Shown here: positions 1 through 5,973 of the stretch, piece after piece
Position numbering within the stretch: position 1 is the first letter of the stretch
Layout of the letters: the number at the start of each line of letters is the position of its first letter
Translations under genes and position numbers: made by a program
Virus record (IMG/VR): IMGVR_UViG_3300033571_001608
Span: 1 to 28,186 of that record
DNA from: a virus
Length of the DNA stretch: 28,186 nucleotides
Direction: 5' to 3' (one strand)
The notes under the pieces: generated by a model
Told to the model about the DNA's origin: nothing
The model's database searches: none
What the model saw: the letters and a program-made list of their open reading frames with translations, nothing else

Positions 1-1
1 G

Positions 2-613
2 CCGTTTGACACAGATTTGTTGCCTTCGGGTCATCCCTTGTCAACAAAAGCAAATAAGGACTCACGAATGAAAAAATTTCGTGATGTTAATGAAGAAGGA
101 GGTGTTGAAGTGGCTGATAACGTAGAGGCCCAAGAACTTGACACCGCTGAAGTTGAAGAGGTCGAATTTGAGGTCGAAGAGTCAGTCGAAGAAGTAGATG
201 AGGCTGACGAAGAACTTGCCAAGGCTGTGGATGCAGAGGATCTGGCCGTTGACACTTCCGAACAAATTGATCTTGAGAAGGCTTTTGGCGAAGTCAAGAG
301 TTTTATAAATGATGCGCTAGCAAAGTCCGCTGAGGCTAGCAAGGAAGGCTTTACTGTAATTTCTGAGTCAATCTCAGAACTACTCAAGTCTTTCGATGAG
401 AAAGTTGGACAACTTAGTGGTAAGTACGAGGAACTTGCCAAGAGTATCGCTGATATCTCTAAGGGAGCAGAAGAACTCGCTGCAAGAGTTGAGTCTGTAG
501 AAGAAGATACAGCAATGAAGAAGTCTGGTGAACTGGAAAACAGTACTCCAGAGCAACCCGTAATGAAGAAGTCATTATGGGGCGGACGTTTCCTCAATTC
601 CGCAGATCTATAA
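2..613 (+). CDS. Scaffold-like protein, probably the C-terminal part of a capsid protease-scaffold (open at left edge)
   Basis: The frame is open from the left edge to TAA 611-613, so the N-terminus may be missing. Three starts are possible inside the window: TTG 17, ATG 68 (AAGGA seven bases upstream) and GTG 110 (perfect AAGGAGGT at 96-103, spacing 6). From GTG 110 the product is 167 aa. It is very acidic at the start (Glu/Asp-rich, first ~55 residues), then a predicted long amphipathic helix, and it ends in a basic Lys/Trp/Arg tail (KKSLWGGRF). An acidic, helical, low-complexity protein with a basic tail directly before the capsid gene is the usual layout of a scaffold; the basic tail would bind capsid protein. 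Because the frame continues upstream, it may be the scaffold domain of an XkdF-like maturation protease, with the internal start giving free scaffold. No protease domain is visible here, so that part is inference. Confidence 0.6.
   Translation, partial: PFDTDLLPSGHPLSTKANKDSRMKKFRDVNEEGGVEVADNVEAQELDTAEVEEVEFEVEESVEEVDEADEELAKAVDAEDLAVDTSEQIDLEKAFGEVKSFINDALAKSAEASKEGFTVISESISELLKSFDEKVGQLSGKYEELAKSIADISKGAEELAARVESVEEDTAMKKSGELENSTPEQPVMKKSLWGGRFLNSADL
96..103 (+). promoter_or_regulatory. Strong internal Shine-Dalgarno deciding the GTG 110 start
   Basis: AAGGAGGT is a full match to the anti-Shine-Dalgarno sequence and lies 6 bases before an in-frame GTG at 110. It sits inside an ORF that is open upstream, so it either marks the true start of a scaffold gene or an internal start within a longer protease-scaffold gene. 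Confidence 0.6.
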
Positions 614-640
614 CAAATTATGAAAGAGAGGTGTAAATAA

Positions 641-1756
641 ATGAGCGATATTATCAATAAGGCTGCTGCCGCTGTTAACGTTGGAACAGGTGCAATCATC
701 TCCGATGTTGCAAACGTCAACATGGAGAACCTAACAACAAACCCAGCAACACAGGCAGGTGGCACGCTACTTCCAGAACAATCTCGTCAGTTCCTTGACT
801 ATGTTTTCGATCAGATGGTCCTCGGTAATGATGGCCGTAGACAAATCATGAGAGCAAACACAGCAGAATTCGACAAGGTTCAGGTTGGAACAAGACTGAT
901 CCGTAAGGCTTCACAGGCATCAGAGAACGTTTTTGATGCAGGATCAGGAGAAGGTGCTTACGTCAACCGTGGTGCTCAGTTCACCAAGGTTGAAATCGTA
1001 ACAACCAAGTTCCGTCTTGATTACGAACTCTCAACTGAGGGTCTTGAGGACAACATTGAAGGGTCAGCCCTTGAAGATCACATTGTACGCCTGATGGCAA
1101 CACAATTCGGTAACGATCTTGAGGACATTGCCATCAATGGTCTCGCTGCTCAGGGCACGGCTTCCTACGCTGGTACAACATATCCATACACAATTGATGG
1201 ATTTGTTAAGTTGGCTGACGGTGCCGCTGGTGGCACTCACTTTGGAACAGCAGCAACAGTAAGCACAGCATCAAACTACTTCACTGCTGCAACAACTGCT
1301 GGTCAGTTGAAGACTGGTTCTGCAATCGTGTTCTTCGAAGCACTTTACAATGCACTTGGACGTAAGTACAAGGCCCGTAGAGGTGAACTTAAGTTCTACG
1401 CTTCAACAAAGAACGTGCAGACACTCCTAACCGATCTCCGTCAAATCGGATCAGGTGGGGTTCCAGAGGACATTGCCTCAGGAGTTCTCCGTGGCACACC
1501 AGCCCGCGTTGGTGGTCCAGCAGGAATGACAACATCCATCTTCGGTATCCCCGTAATGGAAGTTCCACTGTACCCAGATCACTTCGTCGATCTCACATTC
1601 CCACAGAATAGAATCTGGGGATTCCAGAGAGACGTAACTGTTCACCGCGAGTTCAAGCCAAAGAAGGACACAATCGAATACACGGTTTATGTTCGCATGG
1701 GTCTTAACATTGAAGAACTATCTGCAATGGCAAAGGCAAACGCAGTAACAGGCTGA
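641..1756 (+). CDS. Major capsid protein (HK97-fold)
   Basis: This 371-aa protein forms the phage head shell. Length, position between scaffold and connectors, and sequence character support an HK97-fold capsid protein. The N-terminus (residues ~1-60) is Ala/Asn/Thr-rich. The core includes LSTEGLEDNIEG and a following LEDHIVRLMATQFGNDLED stretch (about residues 130-165), which I recall from capsid proteins of actinobacterial siphoviruses. An Ala/Thr/Gly-rich insertion lies near residues 190-225. The ATG at 641 is preceded by GAGAGGTG at 626-633, spacing 7. Codon use differs from the neighbours: many Arg codons are CGT/CGC rather than AGA, and Phe, Tyr and Asn codons are often C-ending, as expected for a very highly expressed gene. 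A strong hairpin follows at 1769-1804. Confidence 0.9.
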   Translation: MSDIINKAAAAVNVGTGAIISDVANVNMENLTTNPATQAGGTLLPEQSRQFLDYVFDQMVLGNDGRRQIMRANTAEFDKVQVGTRLIRKASQASENVFDAGSGEGAYVNRGAQFTKVEIVTTKFRLDYELSTEGLEDNIEGSALEDHIVRLMATQFGNDLEDIAINGLAAQGTASYAGTTYPYTIDGFVKLADGAAGGTHFGTAATVSTASNYFTAATTAGQLKTGSAIVFFEALYNALGRKYKARRGELKFYASTKNVQTLLTDLRQIGSGGVPEDIASGVLRGTPARVGGPAGMTTSIFGIPVMEVPLYPDHFVDLTFPQNRIWGFQRDVTVHREFKPKKDTIEYTVYVRMGLNIEELSAMAKANAVTG

Positions 1757-1768
1757 TAAACCTAGTAA

Positions 1769-1804
1769 GAGAAAGGGGTCGGTCACTAGATCGGCCCCTT
1801 TCTC
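1769..1804 (+). terminator. Strong hairpin after the capsid gene (partial terminator or mRNA 3' stabiliser)
   Basis: The arms 1769-1784 and 1789-1804 form a 16-bp stem with the 4-base loop ACTA. Two of the pairs are G-U wobbles (third and sixth from the loop), so folding is better in the + strand RNA than in the antisense RNA. It starts 12 bases after the capsid stop codon. Only short T runs follow, so it is not a textbook intrinsic terminator. It could attenuate transcription into the connector genes or protect capsid mRNA from 3' decay. Confidence 0.75.
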
Positions 1805-1826
1805 ATTTATCAAATATGTAGTAAAA

Positions 1827-1832
1827 TATAAT
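1827..1832 (+). promoter_or_regulatory. Possible -10 element (TATAAT) before the connector gene
   Basis: A consensus TATAAT lies 22 bases after the post-capsid hairpin and 14 bases before the TTG start at 1847. There is no convincing -35 element, and a transcript starting here would have almost no leader. The surrounding DNA is AT-rich, so chance occurrence is likely. It is listed because the same arrangement recurs at 5262-5267. Confidence 0.25.
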
Positions 1833-1846
1833 TGAGGTGACATTCA

Positions 1847-2761
1847 TTGAACGAATATCTGCGTACCGATTATGACGATCTTACAATTTCTTTTACTGCT
1901 GCTAGCGGCATAACTAGTGTTATTTTTGAAGTGTATGATCTTGATACCGATGAATTTATTCAGTCTGGTACAACATCATCTGCTGCCTCATCAATATTCA
2001 ATGCAACCCTTACACAAGACTCAGTTCAGTACGACAGAAATGTAAAAATAGACTGGACTAGCAGCACCGCTTCTGGGGCAAGTTCTACAGTAGAAATTGC
2101 TTCAATCATTAGGCCATTTGCGACGGCAAGCAGAATTAGATCAATAGCAGACATTGATTCATCAGAAACCGACTCAGCCATCAAAAAGCAAGAAAGAAAA
2201 GCCAGGATGTACATTCAAATACAGACTGGAACAGAGTTCACTAAGAAATATAAGAGTGTTGTAGTTTATGGAAACAACACAGACGTTCTGACCCTATTAG
2301 AACCAATAATTAGACTAGATAAAGTATATAAGGACGATATTCTAATATATGATTCTTTGTCCAGTCCAAGTGTTAATAGTTTAGACTATGCCATAGAGCC
2401 TTCAATATCAAAATACAGAATAAAGGCAATCATTGAAGACAATGAATATGAAAGAGGTCTTCTTGAAAGCCCAGATTTCTCTGTGCTTCCATATGATGGA
2501 ATATTCGAAAAGGATGTTCAGTATAGAATAGTTGGAATCTTTGGATATGCGTATATTCCACCAGACATAGAACAGGCTACAGCCCTTCTTGTAGAAGATT
2601 ATCTGTGTGCCGACGCATCGGTTAGAAATAAGAATATATCTAAACTGTCTAACGATTCTTACGATATAACTTATGCTAGCAATGCCGCCCAGGGTTCTGG
2701 CAATCTCATTGTTGACGCTATTTTGGCAAGGTATCGTCAGCCACGATTTATGGTGATATAA
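1847..2761 (+). CDS. Head-tail connector (adaptor, gp6/gp15-like)
   Basis: This 304-aa protein starts at TTG 1847, supported by GAGGTGA at 1834-1840 with 6-base spacing. Residues ~1-90 look like a beta-rich Ig-like domain (alternating Thr/Ser/Val strands). Residues ~95-304 have the pattern of phage head-to-tail connectors: helices with a charged KKQERKARMYIQ segment, a strand region, then a C-terminal part with PPDIEQATALLVEDYL and a final ARYRQPRF tail close to what I know from actinophage connectors. The protein would sit under the portal and carry the head-closure protein. Arginine is mostly AGA, unlike the capsid gene just upstream. The N-terminal Ig-like part is an addition to the compact adaptor core; its role (virion decoration or interface) is unknown. 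Confidence 0.7.
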   Translation: MNEYLRTDYDDLTISFTAASGITSVIFEVYDLDTDEFIQSGTTSSAASSIFNATLTQDSVQYDRNVKIDWTSSTASGASSTVEIASIIRPFATASRIRSIADIDSSETDSAIKKQERKARMYIQIQTGTEFTKKYKSVVVYGNNTDVLTLLEPIIRLDKVYKDDILIYDSLSSPSVNSLDYAIEPSISKYRIKAIIEDNEYERGLLESPDFSVLPYDGIFEKDVQYRIVGIFGYAYIPPDIEQATALLVEDYLCADASVRNKNISKLSNDSYDITYASNAAQGSGNLIVDAILARYRQPRFMVI

Positions 2762-3199
2762 GTGTCATGCATCGCAAAAAGCGCATATACGATGAAGGCC
2801 GATATCTATCAGCCTACGGTAAGTCAGGACTCTACTGGTGCAGTTGTAAAGACATGGACATTTGAAAAGACAATAGACTGTGTTGCTAGAGGCATCCTTA
2901 GAAAAGGTGTAGGCGAGAATTCTACAGCCGTCGAAATTAATAACTATATAAATACTCTCACTGCTCTTGTAAAAATTAGATCATCTGCCGTCATCGCGTC
3001 CGACAGGCGTGTGGTGCTAATTAGAAATAATGATGAGGTTATCTATAAAGAGAATCAAGATCCGTCAACCGAGGGCGGCTTTCAGAACTCAACAATCTTT
3101 GAGCCAAGAGGTAGCACTCCAATAACCAACTTCGACGGAAGAGTTATAGAATATGAAACTGTTCTTATGAGACAAGAAATTCAAAGGCTGGTTACATAA
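2762..3199 (+). CDS. Head-closure / head-tail joining protein
   Basis: The product is 145 aa and predicted to be mostly beta. It begins at GTG 2762, directly after the connector stop codon, with GGTGAT just upstream; an in-frame ATG at 2792 would give a 135-aa form starting MKADIYQP. Size, order (after the adaptor, before the neck and tail-terminator genes) and features such as the early KADIYQPTVSQDSTG strand-turn and a long central barrel-like section fit the SPP1 gp16 / Phage_H_T_join type of stopper, which closes the portal channel after packaging and docks the tail. Assignment rests mainly on position and fold-like pattern; no catalytic motif is expected. It shares one base with the next gene (TAATG). 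Confidence 0.6.
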   Translation: MSCIAKSAYTMKADIYQPTVSQDSTGAVVKTWTFEKTIDCVARGILRKGVGENSTAVEINNYINTLTALVKIRSSAVIASDRRVVLIRNNDEVIYKENQDPSTEGGFQNSTIFEPRGSTPITNFDGRVIEYETVLMRQEIQRLVT

Positions 3200-3915
3200 T
3201 GGTAACTTTTAGAAAATCAAGAAGAGTTGATACGGGAGGAATGCCAGAAAAGATTATTGCCCTCACTCAGTATGATATGGCCATATTAACAAAACTTCAT
3301 AAGAGCGATGAGAACAAAATAGCAATTGAGCGTGGCGCGGCAAATTTAGTTGCAAACTATTTCGAAAAGTTCTTGGATGCCAGAGCAAGAGCCAACCGAG
3401 AAAGATTCCATCACGTTTATGAATGGGACAGAACTGGAGATAAGGATGCAAGACTTTTTAAAAGAAATATCGCTACGACTGCTCAAGGTAGCACAATAAC
3501 TTTTAAATTTACTAAGAGTAAAGAGCCAAACAGGAATGGTTATATTTTTTATAACAAGGCTAGTGTTATGGAGGCTGGCCAGACGGTAATAATTAGACCA
3601 AGGAATAAAAAGTTTTTGGTCTACACAATCAATAGTCAAATGATCGTTACGACCAAACCTTCTGTTGTTTCTAATCCAGGTGGCATCGCTGTAAAAGGGG
3701 CGTTTGCTGAAGAATGGAAATCATTTAGTGCCTACCAAGCAAGATCGGTACTAAAGCAATTCAGGTACTTTGAGTTGATAAATCAGGCAATCAAAACAAA
3801 AAGAAAGGTTGTCGTTCCCAAAATAAATAGGGGGATGATAACTGGTATGATTGCCCAAGCGGAGGCTGACGCATCAAGTATTGCATCTAAGGCGGTGACA
3901 CTAACAAATGGCTGA
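3199..3915 (+). CDS. Neck / tail-completion protein (HK97 gp10-like position), uncertain family
   Basis: This 238-aa basic protein begins at ATG 3199, overlapping the previous stop codon by one base (TAATG), so it is likely translationally coupled. It has a helical first half rich in Arg/Lys/Glu (RGAANLVANYFEKFLDARAR near residues 50-70), a beta section around residues 95-160, and a helical C-terminus. Its slot between head-closure protein and tail terminator is where siphoviruses encode an HK97 gp10-like neck protein. At 238 aa it is longer than the usual gp10-like protein, and I see no diagnostic motif, so function is inferred from gene order. Codons are AGA- and ATA-rich, as in its neighbours. 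Confidence 0.5.
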   Translation: MVTFRKSRRVDTGGMPEKIIALTQYDMAILTKLHKSDENKIAIERGAANLVANYFEKFLDARARANRERFHHVYEWDRTGDKDARLFKRNIATTAQGSTITFKFTKSKEPNRNGYIFYNKASVMEAGQTVIIRPRNKKFLVYTINSQMIVTTKPSVVSNPGGIAVKGAFAEEWKSFSAYQARSVLKQFRYFELINQAIKTKRKVVVPKINRGMITGMIAQAEADASSIASKAVTLTNG

Positions 3916-4396
3916 TTATACCAAACTTCCAATAGTTTTAATTAATAATTACTTATGGGATCTAGCCAGTGGGTCGGTTTCTGGATATGCAACAATTTCT
4001 AGTGCTGTTTGGAACATTCAGTCATATCAATATAGACCATTTTATCCAGTTAATGAAAACCTGGCCCCAGAATCCTCTACCATGCCATACGTTCTTTATG
4101 ACTACCTATATGATGAGCCAGATGATTCATTCTGGCCCATGCACAAGGAAAAGGCAATATACAGCATAGTCGGAGATATTCCACAGATATTTTATGTAAA
4201 AAACTTCATCTTTGACACCCTAAAAAAGTATGATAAAAGTGCCCAAGAGGTAAACGACTATATAAAAGATCCTACAATAAATTTCAAATGCATTCATGTG
4301 CATCAAAGCAACTTTATTACAGACGAGAAAAGAATAGATAGTTTTAAGCCAAAATATATCACCACTCTAACGCTAACTTACGATTATACAAAATAA
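3908..4396 (+). CDS. Tail terminator protein
   Basis: The 162-aa product overlaps the previous gene by 8 bases and starts at ATG 3908. It is rich in Tyr, Asp and Pro and contains a PYVLYDYLYDEPDDSFWPMHKE segment-type strand pair (about residues 59-80), followed by a helix (FYVKNFIFDTLKKYD) and a final strand (ITTLTLTYDY). This order of strands around one long helix is what tail terminator proteins (lambda gpU, SPP1 gp17) show; they cap the tail tube at a set length and join it to the neck. It lies directly before the tail tube gene, as expected. No sequence motif is decisive, so the call combines position, size and secondary-structure pattern. Confidence 0.6.
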   Translation: MADYTKLPIVLINNYLWDLASGSVSGYATISSAVWNIQSYQYRPFYPVNENLAPESSTMPYVLYDYLYDEPDDSFWPMHKEKAIYSIVGDIPQIFYVKNFIFDTLKKYDKSAQEVNDYIKDPTINFKCIHVHQSNFITDEKRIDSFKPKYITTLTLTYDYTK

Positions 4397-4447
4397 CCCG
4401 TGGCATGATAACATAATTAATGAGGAAACGTCATTTTTCAAAATCTT

Positions 4448-4456
4448 AGGAGGTGA
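4448..4456 (+). promoter_or_regulatory. Strong Shine-Dalgarno for the tail tube gene
   Basis: AGGAGGTGA lies 5 bases before ATG 4462, one of the best ribosome sites in the window, in keeping with the high copy number of the tube protein. The 65-base gap before the ATG (4397-4461) holds no clear terminator; a TGATAACAT resembling a weak extended -10 is present near 4403-4411. Confidence 0.6.
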
Positions 4457-4461
4457 AATAA

Positions 4462-5199
4462 ATGGCAAGAGACTTTAACGCAAAAAATATTATTGTTGGT
4501 GGATCAACATTTTATGTTGGACCATCTGGCGTAGAACTTAGCAAAGTCGGTGCTAGCACACAAACAGATACCCTTCAAGATCCAACAAAGATGACTTCTG
4601 CATCTTGGTATCACCTGGGCTACACACAGAACGGCGTTACAATGAACATTGAGCCAACATACGGTGAGGTGGTTGTTGATCAACTCCTTGACGTAGCAAG
4701 ACTCTTCAAGTCTTCACAGAGAGTAATGGTCGCTACATCACTAACAGAAACAACGCTTGAGAATCTTTACGTTGCAATTGGTGGAAAGACAGGAGCAACT
4801 GGAGATTTTGCGGCCAGTGCAACTGCTTCAGCACTCGTTGCTTCAGCAGACTCCGCCCCATCAACTGGATCAAGACTAACAGCATCAACCTATGTTGATG
4901 CAGGCAATGCTGCTTCTGCAAACGCAATTGCATCTGTTCTTGATATCAACGGTGGCGCACTCGGATATGCCCCAATTGAAAGATCAGTTTGTTTCGTTGG
5001 ACCAGCACCAGCAAGCCTCGGAAGAGCAGAAAGAATTTACATTGGATATAGAGCAGTTTCTATGGACGCTGTAGGCGTAGCAACACAAAGAGACAACGCT
5101 ACTCTATTCCCAGTAAACTTCCGTCTTCTTCCATCAGAAGAGAATGAGGCAGCCGATGGCAACGCAGCATATGGCAGGATCATCGACAGAGTTTACTAA
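4462..5199 (+). CDS. Major tail (tube) protein
   Basis: This 245-aa protein would polymerise as rings to form the tail tube. Evidence: location between the tail terminator and frameshifted chaperones, strong ribosome site, host-adapted codons (more CGT, AAC, TTC and CTT than neighbours), and an N-terminus (ARDFNAKNIIVGGSTFYVGP) typical of phage tube proteins. Residues ~65-105 carry the EPTYGEVVVDQLLDVARLF strand-helix region seen in such proteins. An Ala/Ser/Thr-rich low-complexity stretch covers about residues 110-160 and may be a surface loop or small inserted domain. The C-terminal part returns to beta strands (ERIYIGYRAVSMDAV, TLFPVNFRLLPSEEN). A strong hairpin follows at 5215-5252. Confidence 0.85.
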   Translation: MARDFNAKNIIVGGSTFYVGPSGVELSKVGASTQTDTLQDPTKMTSASWYHLGYTQNGVTMNIEPTYGEVVVDQLLDVARLFKSSQRVMVATSLTETTLENLYVAIGGKTGATGDFAASATASALVASADSAPSTGSRLTASTYVDAGNAASANAIASVLDINGGALGYAPIERSVCFVGPAPASLGRAERIYIGYRAVSMDAVGVATQRDNATLFPVNFRLLPSEENEAADGNAAYGRIIDRVY

Positions 5200-5214
5200 A
5201 ATAACTTAATATAT

Positions 5215-5252
5215 AAAATAAAAGATGTGGCTTAGGCTGCATCTTTTATTTT
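5215..5252 (+). terminator. Intrinsic-terminator-like hairpin after the tail tube gene
   Basis: Arms 5215-5231 and 5236-5252 form a 17-bp stem with loop TTAG. Two G-U wobbles lie third and fourth from the loop, and the right arm ends in an A-TTTTT run, so an intrinsic terminator reading on the + strand is likely. It begins 15 bases after the tube stop codon. Its layout resembles the post-capsid hairpin at 1769-1804. Confidence 0.8.
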
Positions 5253-5261
5253 TGTCTAAGG

Positions 5262-5267
5262 TATAAT
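5262..5267 (+). promoter_or_regulatory. Possible -10 element (TATAAT) before the chaperone gene
   Basis: TATAAT lies 9 bases after the post-tube hairpin and 26 bases before ATG 5294. No good -35 element is seen at the expected distance (that position falls in the terminator arm). It is a candidate restart promoter for chaperone and tape measure expression. Confidence 0.3.
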
Positions 5268-5293
5268 ATTTATATACACAGAAAGGAAAATAC

Positions 5294-5620
5294 ATGGCAA
5301 CTAAGGTTTACGAGTCAATAGAGTTAGAACTTCAGGATGGGACGGTAGTAACAGTAAAGCCTCTCAATCTTAAGACACTGAGACTAGTTATGAAAGAATG
5401 GCAGAACGCACAAAATGTAACAAATGAGGACGAGTTCCTTGGGGTTCTTATCAAATGCACCTCTATTGCAATGAAGCACCTGGCACCAGAAAAGGCTGAC
5501 TCAGTAGAAGAAGATCTTGATCTTCAAACCATGTACAAGATCCTTGAGATCTCCGCAGATATCAGGCTCAACGACCCAAATCTGGTAGCGGCGGCTCAGG
5601 GACAACCTGGGAGGAACTAG
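5294..5620 (+). CDS. Tail assembly chaperone (G-like, zero-frame product)
   Basis: This 108-aa protein begins at ATG 5294 behind AAAGGA (spacing about 6) and ends at TAG 5618-5620. Position between tube and tape measure, small size and helical content (PLNLKTLRLVMKEWQNAQ and following helices) identify it as the short tail assembly chaperone of siphoviruses, which coats the tape measure and recruits tube protein; it is not kept in the virion. The last 12 residues after the slippery site are specific to this unshifted form. Most ribosomes would finish here, with a minority moving to the -1 frame to make the longer G-T protein. Confidence 0.85.
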   Translation: MATKVYESIELELQDGTVVTVKPLNLKTLRLVMKEWQNAQNVTNEDEFLGVLIKCTSIAMKHLAPEKADSVEEDLDLQTMYKILEISADIRLNDPNLVAAAQGQPGRN

Positions 5621-5973
5621 ACTTAGTTCCTATCGTTGCTGAAGTCTTTCTGCTAGGAAACTGGAAAGACTACGATGAACTTGAGTCGTCGCTTTCCATG
5701 CCAGAAATGATGGCTACTCTGAATGCAATTCAGGAGTCAGAAAAAAGGAGAAATAAGTTCATGGCAGCACTACAAGGAGTTGATCTAGATGAACACAACA
5801 GCAATGAAAAAACAACTCAGAGTAGCGGACCAGTGACCTTAGAGCAAGTGCAAGCAAGAGCAGTAGCAAGACTAACTGGAGACCAAAATCTGGCGGGCGC
5901 TATAGAACAGGGCATAACGCCAGAAATGGGGCTAAACTATAACATAGTCTCGGAGGGTACTGAGTTTGGATAG
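5294..5973 (+). CDS. Tail assembly chaperone G-T fusion made by -1 frameshift
   Basis: Reading 5294-5581 in the first frame and then 5581-5973 in the -1 frame gives a fusion of about 226 aa (96 + 130). The -1 frame is open from 5548 to TAG 5971-5973 and has no credible start codon of its own with a ribosome site near the slip; an ATG at 5698 would omit the conserved beginning. The T part starts with a Gly/Ser linker, then TTWEELDLVP, VFLLGNWKDYDELE and LSMPEMMATL, a pattern I know from the T domains of actinophage chaperones. G-T bridges tape measure and tube protein during assembly. The T end overlaps the tape measure start by 8 bases. Efficiency cannot be read from sequence. Confidence 0.85.
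5575..5581 (+). other. Programmed -1 ribosomal frameshift site (CCCAAAT)
   Basis: The heptamer C-CCA-AAT is in the right phase (last base of a codon, then two zero-frame codons) and fits the X-XXY-YYZ rule. It lies inside the window where both the G frame and the -1 T frame are open (5548-5620), and I found no other good heptamer there. Two hairpins follow (5595-5611 and 5612-5631). Confidence 0.8.
5595..5631 (+). promoter_or_regulatory. Two abutting hairpins downstream of the slippery site
   Basis: Hairpin 1: arms 5595-5600 and 5606-5611, six pairs including one G-U, loop GACAA, starting 13 bases after the heptamer. Hairpin 2: arms 5612-5619 and 5624-5631, eight perfect pairs, loop GACT; the G stop codon TAG 5618-5620 lies in it. 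They touch with no gap, so they could stack end to end and act as the frameshift stimulator. Confidence 0.5.

Noticed and set aside
31-765. 244-aa open frame on the minus strand opposite the scaffold and capsid start
   Set aside because: It is Ser/Ala-rich because it mirrors Glu/Ala/Asp codons of the scaffold; it crosses a real gene border and has no ribosome site.
4397-4461. Promoter in the gap before the tail tube gene
   Set aside because: Only a weak TGATAACAT resembling an extended -10 was found, with no -35; not strong enough to list as a separate promoter.
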